Shown: positions 52,974 to 61,847, counted from the first letter of the stretch. The stretch is DNA of 64,000 nucleotides from CAVYGN01 sp963796325 (GCA_963796325.1 CAWCLF010000001.1:930001-994000); one strand, 5' to 3'. Numbers and translations are program-made. The notes: generated by a model from the sequence alone, not told the origin.

Positions 52974-54260
52974 TCAGATAGATATCAACGCCTCCAGGAA
53001 TAACGCAAAATCCTGGTTGAAAAAGGCCAGGTTGTATTTTTTGCCGGATGTTTCATTATAGACAAAACTTGCCTTTATCGTCACGGTATCGTAGCTCTTC
53101 ATAAAGGTCAGGGTGTGCTGCAGATAACCGCTTTCAAGTTCCGCATCGAGCGCATAAATCAAACTGATTTTCGGGACAATAAACGTATAATTTAAAGTAT
53201 AGTATAAATAATCCTGGAAAGTCCTGTCCATTCTGTAGAATCCGTAATTAAACATGTATCCGCCGTTGGTGGAAAAATCGTAGCTATTGCCGTACTGGGC
53301 GGGCGTCATACCTTCCGCATAATGGAAGTATTCTAAAGACGTGCCGACGGAATTATTGAAGACAGGCTCCTTGAACGTATAACTCAGTTTCAATGTATAA
53401 TCGAAAAAATCTCCGTTAGTTGCAGGCTGAGTTGTAACATATGCGGCCTTTCCGGCATATCCGTAACTTGAAAGAGCCGGATTAAAACTCTGGTTCTTAT
53501 AAACCGCTTCACCGAAAAACATGATTTCGAGCGGAAGGCGGTAACTCAGGCTGGAGCCGAAGACCGGCAGAAATCTACCGCTGTTGGTCGCATCCCAGCT
53601 TTCGGGAGTATATCCCATGAGAAAGGCAAGGTCGAAATTTGCGTATATAGCTTCGACTTTCGATATAAGAAAATTATCCTGGAAGTTTGAGAGGCTGGTG
53701 CAGATCATATCCTGTTCGAGGGACAGCTTTAGATCAGATATCAATTCCGGGAACGAATACCCCGCCTGGATGTCGGGAAGGCCTTCGTAGCCCTGCCTTG
53801 CGTTTCCTATCATGATCTGCCGGTAAACGCTTTGCAGGTTCAAAAGTTCCACAATATTGAGGGGATTGTACCAGCTGTTGATGGCTCCGTAATCCAGCCT
53901 GATAAAACCGGCTTTTAGTGAAAGAGAGTTGTAAAAGAGGAGGTCGACATAAGCTTCCCTGAGGGCGGTTACGAAAGCGTTCGTGCCCGTTTCCCTGGTT
54001 ATGAATACGTCGATCAGGGCGTCTGGCGCAAGATCGCCGCTTCCGATGTTCATGGCAGGAGCGACGATCAGGTGGGCGTCGACCTCGGCCTGGTTGGTCC
54101 AGGAGGTGTTGGAATTCCCGGACTGCATCAAATAATTTACCGGGAGCTGTTCCTGCGCGGTGTAAACCGTATCGACTTCGAGGTTGATGTTCCTGTCGGC
54201 AAAAACCGTGCCTGCCGCTAAAGACAGGATGAATGAAACCGCTAATTTATTCATATGCAT
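52974..54260 (-). CDS. Outer-membrane beta-barrel protein of the ABC/LolA operon
   Basis: This 428-residue protein has a signal peptide (MNKLAVSFILSLAAGTVFA), then many amphipathic strands ending in aromatic residues (AYVDLLFYNSLSLKAGFIRLDYG, LEYFHYAEGMTP, YFTLNY-like and ISLIYALDAELESGYLQHTLTF). LKAGFIRLDYGAINSWYNPLNI resembles the DUF1302-like/porin-type barrels found beside MacB-like exporters. It lacks the usual terminal phenylalanine. Either of two ATGs (54260, 54254) could be used. It begins 3 bp after the LolA-like gene and is the probable outer-membrane partner of that carrier. Confidence 0.75.
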   Translation of the reverse strand: MHMNKLAVSFILSLAAGTVFADRNINLEVDTVYTAQEQLPVNYLMQSGNSNTSWTNQAEVDAHLIVAPAMNIGSGDLAPDALIDVFITRETGTNAFVTALREAYVDLLFYNSLSLKAGFIRLDYGAINSWYNPLNIVELLNLQSVYRQIMIGNARQGYEGLPDIQAGYSFPELISDLKLSLEQDMICTSLSNFQDNFLISKVEAIYANFDLAFLMGYTPESWDATNSGRFLPVFGSSLSYRLPLEIMFFGEAVYKNQSFNPALSSYGYAGKAAYVTTQPATNGDFFDYTLKLSYTFKEPVFNNSVGTSLEYFHYAEGMTPAQYGNSYDFSTNGGYMFNYGFYRMDRTFQDYLYYTLNYTFIVPKISLIYALDAELESGYLQHTLTFMKSYDTVTIKASFVYNETSGKKYNLAFFNQDFALFLEALISI

Positions 54261-54263
54261 CCC

Positions 54264-55013
54264 TTACCTAACCCTGATCCTACCGATATTCTGAGGATCG
54301 AACAAATAACCCGGAAGCTTGACAGTCCTGATATTGCCGACTTCGGCGTAGGTGGTGATATCCTGTATGAAATCCTGCATGTCGACCTTGAAACTTGTCA
54401 CCATGCCGTTTTCCTCTTTTATGTCGGAGTAGTCGGCTGTTTTGAGTTTGTCGCCCGACGCAGTGAAGTAAAGGCGTTTGTAAGTATTGTAATTCTGGGC
54501 GTCGATCCACATATCGATTCTTGCGTAGAGGTCCTCCCTCTTGGGAAGAAGCACCAGGTGCCATGCATTGATACCTTTGATGTTCGTCGTTTCAAGACTC
54601 GACGTCTTGTAATCGATGGCGATATCGCTTGTCAGAACGTCGCCCCATGAAAACGTCGTGCTCATGAAAGCTGCAGTATAACTCTCGATCTGGGGTTTCG
54701 GCCAGGTATGCGGCTTGTAATAAATCGTATCCTGGCATCTCATGCCTACGTCGTTCCTGTCTATTTCGGGCTTTGTAAGGACGCCGGTTATGCTGGTATT
54801 TCCCTTTTTATATCCCTGCATTCCGAACTCGGTCGTATTGCCTTCCGCGTCCTTCTGCCTTACGATAAAATCGAAAGTTCCCTCGTAAGGGTAAAAGCGT
54901 TTATCCGCGTTCTCGAGGAGTTCCTTGCCCTGCTTTTCAATATCGGCCGCCTTCAGGGGCGTTACGGCCGCGGCAATAACGGCCAGGATGAACGCAATCC
55001 TCAAAATCTTCAT
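54264..55013 (-). CDS. LolA-like outer-membrane lipoprotein-sorting protein
   Basis: This 249-residue protein has a signal peptide (MKILRIAFILAVIAAAVTPLKA) and the beta-sheet pattern of the LolA-like carriers often annotated as lipoprotein-sorting proteins: GTFDFIVRQKDAEGNTTEFGMQGYKKGN, WHLVLLPKREDLYARIDMWIDAQNYNTYKRLYFTASG. Such carriers shield acyl chains across the periplasm. It differs from housekeeping LolA and is placed between the permeases and a barrel. It is therefore likely a dedicated carrier for this transporter's lipid or lipoprotein cargo. Confidence 0.85.
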   Translation of the reverse strand: MKILRIAFILAVIAAAVTPLKAADIEKQGKELLENADKRFYPYEGTFDFIVRQKDAEGNTTEFGMQGYKKGNTSITGVLTKPEIDRNDVGMRCQDTIYYKPHTWPKPQIESYTAAFMSTTFSWGDVLTSDIAIDYKTSSLETTNIKGINAWHLVLLPKREDLYARIDMWIDAQNYNTYKRLYFTASGDKLKTADYSDIKEENGMVTSFKVDMQDFIQDITTYAEVGNIRTVKLPGYLFDPQNIGRIRVR

Positions 55014-55027
55014 TAATATTACCTCTT

Positions 55028-56236
55028 TTATTTATTAGTCATAATATCTATGGGATTGGATGTCAGGACCCTGATAAATATCGGCACCTGCGAGAGAGTA
55101 ACAGCCGAGAGCAGCCATATAAATGCAGTGTAAACCTGGTAGCCCTGGATGAAAAAATCTATCCTGTTCGTTCCCGAAAGGAGTACGAACAGCACCTCGA
55201 GGAAACCTCCGGCTACCTGCTGCCTGGCCGCAAACGATATTATGAAGCACAGTGCAACGGCCGCGGCTGTCGAAACTAAAAGCTGGGATACGGATTCAAG
55301 GTAAAGGGTAAGCCCGATCTTCCATGGCCTGACCCCGAAGGACATCAGCGTCCCGATCTCTTTCTGCCTTTTCCTGAATAAAATGAGGTTTATATTGAAA
55401 TTGACCAGGTACACTACCGTTATTACCACGATGATGGCAAGGATAATTATCAGTATTAAAAATACATTGAACTGGACCGACAGGTTGAGCACGTCGAAGG
55501 AGCTTACCCTCATCGCTTCTATTGAATCGATCTTTTCCCTTTTAACATCGTCAAAAGCATCCCTCAGATCCTTGTTGATGGTATCGGGGATAACTCCGTC
55601 CCTGAAAAAGAGGCAGTATTCGTAATCGGTCGCCCTGGGCATGAAAAAGGATTCCATGGCCCTGATTTTTACAAGCAGTCTGGGCCGTTCGAAAAGAGAC
55701 AGTCCCGGAGAATTATATATGCCGCATACCCTGAAGGATGCGGAATTTTCCAGTTTTGCCGCATTCTCCCCCAGAACCATAAGGACTCCGCCTGTTTTAA
55801 TATCTATCTTCTGAAGGAGGGATGAAGGTATAAGGATTTCCCTGTCGTTTTTAGGAAGGGCTCCTTCCCTCAGCGTCAAATATCCCGCAAGGTTCCTGTC
55901 GCTTAAAAGGTCTACCCCGAGAAGCTCGGCCGAGTTTGCAAGGGAACTGTTATTCCCCGGTACGCGGTAAGTTACTTCCGAGCTGATCTTCCTGGAAACG
56001 TAAGACAGGGTTTTTATTTTAGTTTTAATAATATCTTCGGTGTTATCGATGTTTGTAGCCATTTTGACGATGATCTCGCCGGAAAAAACGGTTTTCTGGA
56101 GGTTGAGCTGCCTCCTGGATCCGTCCAGGTATGCATAGAGGAGTATGATAAGCATTATAGAAAGCACGTTCGTAAGGTATAATCTCCAGATCCTTCTGAA
56201 TCCGCCTGCCAGTTCGGCAAAAATTAATGTAAACAT
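55028..56236 (-). CDS. ABC permease, FtsX/LolE-like
   Basis: This 402-residue protein has one N-terminal membrane helix (YLTNVLSIMLIILLYAYL), a large periplasmic MacB-like domain (about 45-250), then three C-terminal helices preceded by NLILFRKRQKEIGTLMSFGVRPWKIGL. That phrase is the coupling helix that meets the ATPase. The topology is that of MacB/LolCE permeases, which do not transport through a channel but pull cargo from the membrane's outer leaflet. It is paired with the permease upstream at a 13-bp gap. Confidence 0.9.
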   Translation of the reverse strand: MFTLIFAELAGGFRRIWRLYLTNVLSIMLIILLYAYLDGSRRQLNLQKTVFSGEIIVKMATNIDNTEDIIKTKIKTLSYVSRKISSEVTYRVPGNNSSLANSAELLGVDLLSDRNLAGYLTLREGALPKNDREILIPSSLLQKIDIKTGGVLMVLGENAAKLENSASFRVCGIYNSPGLSLFERPRLLVKIRAMESFFMPRATDYEYCLFFRDGVIPDTINKDLRDAFDDVKREKIDSIEAMRVSSFDVLNLSVQFNVFLILIIILAIIVVITVVYLVNFNINLILFRKRQKEIGTLMSFGVRPWKIGLTLYLESVSQLLVSTAAAVALCFIISFAARQQVAGGFLEVLFVLLSGTNRIDFFIQGYQVYTAFIWLLSAVTLSQVPIFIRVLTSNPIDIMTNK

Positions 56237-56249
56237 TTTTTGCTGCTCC

Positions 56250-57482
56250 TTAAAGTTCTCTCATGACTTCAACAGGGTCGAGCCGGGCAAGTTTTACTAT
56301 AGCTGTGAGTACGCTGCCGATTACGGTAATTAAAAGAATTCCGCATATCATAATAAAGGTTTGCGGGTAACTCTGTATATAAAGTATCGACCTTCCGAAT
56401 ATCAGCTGCAGGGGAATGATCGTAGCTTCAATCCCGTTACTCGATGCGTTCAGGACTGCCAGAAAACCCAATCCTATTCCTATAATGCCGAATATGAGAA
56501 GCACGAAAAGGAATTCGCCGCCGAACAGCAGCGCGATCCTCATTTTTTTGACGCCGAGAGCCTGGTAGATGCCGATCTCCTGCCTTCTTGTTTCAATGGA
56601 TATATTTACGAGGAATGAACTGCACAGGTAAACCAGTACAATTAAAAGAACGGCGACAAACCAGACTGAAAATTGAGTCAGGAGGTATATGCCGTTAACA
56701 AGGTTCGACGAATCCTGGGGCAGTATATAACGGAAGCCGGTCCCGAATTTAGATGTTATATCCGATTTCATCTTTCCAAGCCGGCGTTTATCTTTAAGGG
56801 AGACGAATATCTCGCTTGCCGTTTTTTCCTTAGTCTGGAGGAGCGTATTCAGGTAGTCGAGCGTAACCAGACCGTAAAAGGAAAACTCCGTATAAAAGGC
56901 CAGGTCCTTATAATCGAATATGCCGACAAGTCTGTTTGTATCGAAATTCTCATAGCCGTCGACTGTCTGGACGGCAATTCCAAGTATCGCCCCGTTTGTC
57001 GTGCTTAAAAAATCCGAGTGCCTGTAGTACATGGCGATTTCGTTTGACGTTTTGACCCAGCGGCCGGTCTGGAGGATCCGGTTCGGCAGGAGGTCTCCTT
57101 CGCTGTCAGGGTCGACGCCTGTTATTATCATAGGGGTTTCGTTAAGGTCGGATTTAACAAGACCCCAGACCCTTAAGCGAGGTGAAGCGTTCCTTATATA
57201 ATCCCTGGTCCGGAGGTACGATAGCAGTTCCTCCCATTTTTCAAGCGGGACGATCTTTTTTTCGCCGTCCTTAGTAATTACATCCAGGTATTTAGCCTTT
57301 GAGGAGGCTATTATAACATCGCCTGTCATGTTGAGAGCTACCGCTCTTGTAAGCGATTCAGAAACTGAAAAAACGGTATTAAGCCCCAGCATAAGATAAA
57401 AACATAAGAGAACGACCATAAAACCTATCAGTATGAAAAGGAATTTATGCTTGAATACGTTGTAAATGATGAGCTTTATCAT
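56250..57482 (-). CDS. ABC permease, FtsX/LolC-like
   Basis: This 410-residue protein has the same topology as its neighbour: an N-terminal helix (HKFLFILIGFMVVLLCFYLMLGL), a periplasmic domain and three C-terminal helices with ISIETRRQEIGIYQALGVKKMRIALLF. The start is the ATG at 57482 behind AAAGGAGT. A GTG-type reading from 57545 adds 21 residues with no ribosome-binding site. It is the first gene of the six-gene operon, downstream of the GANTC-rich repeat region. Confidence 0.9.
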   Translation of the reverse strand: MIKLIIYNVFKHKFLFILIGFMVVLLCFYLMLGLNTVFSVSESLTRAVALNMTGDVIIASSKAKYLDVITKDGEKKIVPLEKWEELLSYLRTRDYIRNASPRLRVWGLVKSDLNETPMIITGVDPDSEGDLLPNRILQTGRWVKTSNEIAMYYRHSDFLSTTNGAILGIAVQTVDGYENFDTNRLVGIFDYKDLAFYTEFSFYGLVTLDYLNTLLQTKEKTASEIFVSLKDKRRLGKMKSDITSKFGTGFRYILPQDSSNLVNGIYLLTQFSVWFVAVLLIVLVYLCSSFLVNISIETRRQEIGIYQALGVKKMRIALLFGGEFLFVLLIFGIIGIGLGFLAVLNASSNGIEATIIPLQLIFGRSILYIQSYPQTFIMICGILLITVIGSVLTAIVKLARLDPVEVMREL

Positions 57483-57628
57483 TATTAAAACTCCTTTAGA
57501 GCCGGCTGCGGGCAATAAAATATTTTCATGATATTGTACAGTCAAGCCGGCTTTTATTCAAATTGTACTTATCATACCATCTTTCAATTTAAAATACAAT
57601 AGGTATATTATCCCAGTCGCTAAGTCGA

Positions 57629-57764
57629 GAGTCGTGAGTCATAAGTTATGAGTCGCAAGTCAAGAGTCGAGAGTAATAGATATCGGTGAATAATTACCTG
57701 TTGCTTGTTACTCGGTAGTAGCTACCGTTTCCGACTTTTGACTCCCGACTCCCGACTCACGACT
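57629..57764. repeat. GANTC-rich inverted repeat block
   Basis: The block contains four GAGTC words on one side (57629, 57636, 57650 and 57664) and three GACTC words on the other (57740, 57747 and 57754). AGTCGTGAGTC at 57630-57640 is exactly inverted as GACTCACGACT at 57754-57764. A separate small hairpin (CGGTAG/CTACCG) lies at 57713-57727. The right arm runs into the stop codon of the lipoprotein gene at 57763. It lies ahead of the ABC export operon. The remaining gap from 57483 to 57628 shows nothing recognisable. Confidence 0.75.
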
Positions 57765-58626
57765 ATCGTCCGACGTTCGAGACGCTTTCAAGTTCCATTT
57801 TAACACCGGCTGCTTCCATTTTAACCAGCAGTCTTCTGCCGGAATTTTCCATCCATAAACAGGAATTCTTTAAATAATTGTCCATCAAACCTCCGAGAAA
57901 AGGATCGCCGAGGACGATAGCCAGCTTTACGGTGTCGAATTCTCCGGCAGCGGTTTTAATTTTTTCTTTTCCCGCGACTCTGCAGATAAGGGGCAGAGGC
58001 TCTTTTATTATAGCCGGTACTATAGCATAGAATATTCCGTTTTTGAAAATGTCCAGAAATCTGAATGAAAAAAGCAAAGCGGTATCCGTATCCATTACCG
58101 GGTAATCCCTTTTAACAGGTTCCCTGTATCTCATATCTTTAATTACACCGTCCAGGCATGTCTTGATTTCCATATCCATCATGCCGTCCCGCAGGGTATA
58201 ATGCCTGTAAAATTCACCTGGAAATCTTGACGGATCGCGTAAACTCTTATCAGAATTTATGTTTTTATTTGTCATTCTTGAAAAATTATAAACCGATTCC
58301 ATTTGCGAACCTGTTTTAAGGGATATGGTTTTAATGCTGCAATAATTACTGTAATTTCCGGGTATCCGGTCGTCGCTGTTTACCCTGGCCGCATCGAGGT
58401 AAGTTATTAAAAAAGCTTCATTGCCGGTATTGCTGACGATTTTACTGACAAAGTCGATGGTCGCGGTTCTTTCCCCTCCGACATACTTGCCGTACTGGAG
58501 GAATTCTCCGTCCGGAATCGAAATCTTATCGTAGGATTTCAAGGGCGGGATAAATTTTCCCGCGCATCCTGAAAACATCAGGGCCGATGCTAAAACAACG
58601 GGTATTGTTCCCGTGATGAATTTCAT
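57763..58626 (-). CDS. Lipoprotein of unknown function (paralogue of 59147)
   Basis: This 287-residue protein has a signal peptide with lipobox LMFSGC (C21). The body begins DGEFLQYGKYVGGERTATIDFVSKI and ends in EFDTVKLAIVLGDPFLGGLMDNYLKNSCLWMENSGRRLLVKMEA, which recalls DUF3108-like periplasmic proteins. The protein at 59147 shows the same order of motifs (EGEFLHYGDYIDGS, GDAFIGNLLDSF, EDSDRRVVVKKE), so the two are paralogues. It follows the MarR gene by 16 bp. Its stop codon lies within the right arm of the GANTC repeat. Confidence 0.75.
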   Translation of the reverse strand: MKFITGTIPVVLASALMFSGCAGKFIPPLKSYDKISIPDGEFLQYGKYVGGERTATIDFVSKIVSNTGNEAFLITYLDAARVNSDDRIPGNYSNYCSIKTISLKTGSQMESVYNFSRMTNKNINSDKSLRDPSRFPGEFYRHYTLRDGMMDMEIKTCLDGVIKDMRYREPVKRDYPVMDTDTALLFSFRFLDIFKNGIFYAIVPAIIKEPLPLICRVAGKEKIKTAAGEFDTVKLAIVLGDPFLGGLMDNYLKNSCLWMENSGRRLLVKMEAAGVKMELESVSNVGR

Positions 58627-58642
58627 ATTTTTCTCCTGTAAA

Positions 58643-59107
58643 TTATATTTTATCTTTTTTATACTGCGTCATCCCATTTTCAAATGCGGATAAAAAAGTC
58701 TTAAGAAAATCAATATTTTCATTACTGACTTTGTTAAGTATTTTACGAAGGCCATCCTCAAGTTCCCGATGTTTCAAATTGTGATTTATATAAGCAACTT
58801 CACCTTTCGGAGTTAAACTTAAATTTAAACGGGATTGATTACTCGCATCCTGTCTTTTCAATATAAACCCTTTCCTTTCAAGCTTTTTCAAAATCTGTGA
58901 AACGGCGCCCTTTGTCACTTCCAATTTACAGGCCAGATCGGTCACGCTGATACCCTCGTTTTCTTTTATTGTGTAAATCATGAAAATCTCAGACCCATAA
59001 ATCTTTTGATCTGTTCCGAAATTACCGATTCCTTTTATTATATGCTCCAACAGTGATGAAATTCTTAAAATCGTAAGACTGATCTCGGAAACATCTTTAT
59101 CTTTCAT
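58643..59107 (-). CDS. MarR family transcriptional regulator
   Basis: This 154-residue protein has the winged-helix core: SEIFMIYTIKENEGISVTDLACKLEVTKGAVSQILKKLERKGFILKRQDASNQSRLNLSLTPKGE. This is the MarR recognition helix plus the wing with D/R residues. It lies directly ahead of the lipoprotein gene at 57763, which it probably controls together with itself. No ligand is predictable. Confidence 0.92.
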   Translation of the reverse strand: MKDKDVSEISLTILRISSLLEHIIKGIGNFGTDQKIYGSEIFMIYTIKENEGISVTDLACKLEVTKGAVSQILKKLERKGFILKRQDASNQSRLNLSLTPKGEVAYINHNLKHRELEDGLRKILNKVSNENIDFLKTFLSAFENGMTQYKKDKI

Positions 59108-59113
59108 GCATAT

Positions 59114-59142
59114 AGTGTATAGTAGCTAAATGCAATAGTCAA
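59114..59142 (-). promoter_or_regulatory. Sigma-70-type promoter of the MarR-lipoprotein unit
   Basis: On the minus strand TTGACT (59142-59137) and TACACT (59119-59114) are 17 bp apart in the 39-bp gap. The -10 box is only a few bases from the ATG, so the transcript would be nearly leaderless. Confidence 0.5.
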
Positions 59143-59146
59143 GTAT

Positions 59147-60016
59147 TTATTTAATGATGTTCGAGATATCCTCGAGGACTATCTCTTCTCCTCCCGGATA
59201 CTCTTTTTTTACTACGACCCTCCTGTCCGAATCCTCGATATATATCCTCAAATTTTTTGAAAACGAATCCAGCAGATTGCCGATAAAGGCGTCGCCCCAT
59301 AAGCTTTTTATTTTTTTAACGCGGAATGTTCCGGCTTTAACCGTTATTGTTTCAGTACTTACGTAATCAAAAGAAACGGGCAAAGGGTCTTTCAGGAAAG
59401 TCGGAATTAATAAATACAGAATCCCATGATTTCGCGGGTCGAAAAATCTTCCGGCATACTGGCTTAGTGAAAACATGTCCACTACAGGAAATCCCGGTTT
59501 TATTTTGATCCTGAATGTTTTTGTGGTAATTCCATTATCTTCTAAAGATTTGGATATATAATCCACATATCCTTTACCCGGGTATAACCGATAACTGGAA
59601 TAAAAAAAACCGCTGAAACCTAATTTGGCCCAATATTTCGTGATGTCTTTCATAGCGTTGGTATCGAGATTCACTTCCGATTCTATGGTTAAACCGCGGC
59701 CGGGATCGAAAAGGGTAACGACAGGCCAGCCGGTATAATCGGGATCCGGTTTTTTACCGCCTGCAACCGGGATCATATTAAAATAAAGGCGGTAATAATA
59801 CCCCCCGCTTCCATTTGTAACCCTTGTCGTGACCTGGTAATAATCCATGTCTTTCGATCCGTCGATATAATCTCCGTAATGGAGAAACTCTCCTTCGGGG
59901 ATTATGACAGGGTATGTTTTAACAGGGAATCTTTTACCGCCTTCAGCACAGGCGCTGATTATAGATAAGGCAAATAACGGAAACAGCAGCTTAAAAAATA
60001 TCGGATTACCTTTCAT
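59147..60016 (-). CDS. Lipoprotein of unknown function (paralogue of 57763)
   Basis: This 289-residue protein has a signal peptide with lipobox SIISAC (C23), then EGEFLHYGDYIDGS and a C-terminal half with FRVKKIKSLWGDAFIGNLLDSF and DRRVVVKKE, aligned in order with the lipoprotein at 57763. No enzymatic motif is seen. Its start overlaps the end of the Fur gene by 11 bp, so it should share Fur's promoter and be iron-responsive. A role in metal-linked envelope work is possible but unproven. Confidence 0.75.
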   Translation of the reverse strand: MKGNPIFFKLLFPLFALSIISACAEGGKRFPVKTYPVIIPEGEFLHYGDYIDGSKDMDYYQVTTRVTNGSGGYYYRLYFNMIPVAGGKKPDPDYTGWPVVTLFDPGRGLTIESEVNLDTNAMKDITKYWAKLGFSGFFYSSYRLYPGKGYVDYISKSLEDNGITTKTFRIKIKPGFPVVDMFSLSQYAGRFFDPRNHGILYLLIPTFLKDPLPVSFDYVSTETITVKAGTFRVKKIKSLWGDAFIGNLLDSFSKNLRIYIEDSDRRVVVKKEYPGGEEIVLEDISNIIK

Positions 60017-60476
60017 TGACGCGCCCTCCTTTTTTATAAACCTCTTTTTTATCCCTGCCGCATGCTTTGCAAATGCCGAATATCTGCAGCGAATGAGACA
60101 CCGGCGTCAGGCCATGTTTTTTCGCCAGTTTTTCCTGCAGCTTCTCGATTTCAGGGTCCGACGCTTCGATGATATTGCCGCAATTTACGCAAATGAGGTG
60201 ATCATGATGTATATGGTTATACCTGTGTTCGTACCGCAGGGTCTTGTCGGAAAATTCAATTGAAGCGGCTATGCCGGAAGATACCAGAAGCTTGAGGGTG
60301 CGGAAGACCGTCGCCTGGCCGATGGACTTATATTTTTTCTTCAGGATCAGGAAAAACTCTTCGGCAGAAACATGGTCCTCTATTTTTAAAAATTCATCGA
60401 GCAGGATCTCTCTCTGCCTGGTTACCTTCAAGCCTACGGATTTAAGATAATCTTCAAATACCGACAATTCGTTCAT
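60006..60476 (-). CDS. fur: Fur family metal-responsive regulator
   Basis: This 156-residue protein has an N-terminal winged helix (LKVTRQREILLDEFLKIEDHVSAEEFFLIL, QATVFRTLKLLVSSGI). The metal-binding dimer domain has HIHHDHLICVNCGN, the first CxxC of the structural zinc site, and a second CxxC in GICKACG. A classical Fur box covers its own promoter, so autoregulation by iron is very likely. PerR or Zur cannot be excluded from the protein alone, but the box fits Fur best. Confidence 0.92.
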   Translation of the reverse strand: MNELSVFEDYLKSVGLKVTRQREILLDEFLKIEDHVSAEEFFLILKKKYKSIGQATVFRTLKLLVSSGIAASIEFSDKTLRYEHRYNHIHHDHLICVNCGNIIEASDPEIEKLQEKLAKKHGLTPVSHSLQIFGICKACGRDKKEVYKKGGRVNER

Positions 60477-60491
60477 AAAGCCTCTTTTATG

Positions 60492-60514
60492 ATATTGATA
60501 ATCATTATCAATAT
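60492..60514. promoter_or_regulatory. Fur box
   Basis: Arms of 11 bp (ATATTGATAAT and its exact inverse) surround a central C. The 7-1-7 core TGATAAT-C-ATTATCA is the Fur consensus. The site lies just after the -10 box of the fur promoter, 16 bp ahead of the fur ATG, and between fur and the divergent MFS gene. Confidence 0.92.
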
Positions 60515-60541
60515 TATATCATGGCTGAAGTCGTTTTACAA
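60513..60541 (-). promoter_or_regulatory. Sigma-70-type promoter of fur
   Basis: On the minus strand TTGTAA (60541-60536) and a perfect TATAAT (60518-60513) are separated by 17 bp. The Fur box begins at the -10 hexamer and extends over the start site. Confidence 0.7.
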
Positions 60542-60671
60542 GCGTTTGTTTAAATAATTTTAATTATTTTAATAAAAGCGGGAATTATGTGAATCCGGAG
60601 TAAAAAATAGCCGATCCTATTTAGCTGAAAATCTCTTTTTATTTTAAAATGTGTTAAAGGGGAATGACGGC

Positions 60672-61847
60672 ATGAACAGATTATTAAAAATTAAAAGTAA
60701 AAACGGCTTATATGTTACTCTCTTATGCTGTTTTCTTTTATACGGCATCGGTCTGACAATATTCGGAGCGACTCTGCCGCAGATTATACGCGCCTATAAC
60801 TGGAATTATACGATGGCCGGCATTCTGCTTGCATCGGGGGCGGCGGGATATTTTATCACCTCGTTCTTCTGCGGTTTTCTTATCGGAAAGTTCGGTTTAA
60901 AGAAGGTGCTTATTGCAGGCCTTCTATTAAACGCCTCCGCCTTTTTCCTTTTTGCAAGAGTACCATGGGCTCCCGTAAACTATATATTGAGCCTCTTTAT
61001 CGGTACAGGCAATGCGATGTCCGAAGTCGTCATTAATTATATAATCATGAGCAGTTTCGGGAAGGGACGGTCTGCCAGGGGGATAAATCTTCTCCATGCA
61101 TTTTTCTGCATCGGAGCAATTATAGCGCCCCTTGTTACAGGACTGGCAGGAAAATATAATATCGACTGGAAGATCCTTTATTACTATACAGGGGTCATAT
61201 TCCTCCTGCCTGTAATAGCAGTATCCGTATTTTCGTTTTCATGGATTAAATCCGAATCCCCCCGGGTTAAAAAGCAAGGCGATCTTCTTTTACAGCCGCT
61301 GATCATTATTTTTTCACTCATATTATTCCTTTATGTCGGAGTCGAGCTGGGAACTTCGAATTGGGTCTCCGAATATTTTGTAAGCGTAATGAAAAGCGAC
61401 ATAAGTACGGGTGCATTTATGGTCTCGGTTTTCTGGTCCGGAATTTTAACCGGAAGGATGGCGATATCGATATTTTTTCATAAGTACCCTGCTCAAAAGA
61501 TACTGCTGGCGCTTACCGCCGTTTCAGGAATATCCATACTCTGCAACACTCTTTCGTTCAATATCGTTTTATCGGGCATGATGGTATATATGACAGGGCT
61601 GGGATTTTCAGGTGTATATCCGCAGGTCATGCTTCTCTCCGGTAAAATCTTTAAAACGCCTTCGGCAGTAGGCATAGTGGCGACGGGAGGAGGCATCGGC
61701 TCTCTTGTTTTCCCTTTCCTGGTTTCATTCCTGGGAGATTATACGGGCCTCCGGGGCGGATTTATTTTCCTTTTCGCCGTCAATGTAATTATGATGATTC
61801 TTTGCGCCTTTATACTTAAAAACAGGCAAATTGAATCTTCCGGATAA
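60672..61847 (+). CDS. MFS transporter
   Basis: This 391-residue protein has twelve hydrophobic helices and the MFS loop GFLIGKFGLKKVLIAG after helix 2. The start region (LYVTLLCCFLLYGIGLTIFGATLPQIIRAY) and FVSVM-type central loop resemble sugar-type (FucP-like) and generic exporters; the substrate cannot be told. I use the ATG at 60672, whose upstream AGGGG is acceptable; a GTG at 60651 is in frame. It is divergent from fur across the Fur box, so iron control is possible, but no clear promoter was seen on this side. Confidence 0.85.
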   Translation: MNRLLKIKSKNGLYVTLLCCFLLYGIGLTIFGATLPQIIRAYNWNYTMAGILLASGAAGYFITSFFCGFLIGKFGLKKVLIAGLLLNASAFFLFARVPWAPVNYILSLFIGTGNAMSEVVINYIIMSSFGKGRSARGINLLHAFFCIGAIIAPLVTGLAGKYNIDWKILYYYTGVIFLLPVIAVSVFSFSWIKSESPRVKKQGDLLLQPLIIIFSLILFLYVGVELGTSNWVSEYFVSVMKSDISTGAFMVSVFWSGILTGRMAISIFFHKYPAQKILLALTAVSGISILCNTLSFNIVLSGMMVYMTGLGFSGVYPQVMLLSGKIFKTPSAVGIVATGGGIGSLVFPFLVSFLGDYTGLRGGFIFLFAVNVIMMILCAFILKNRQIESSG

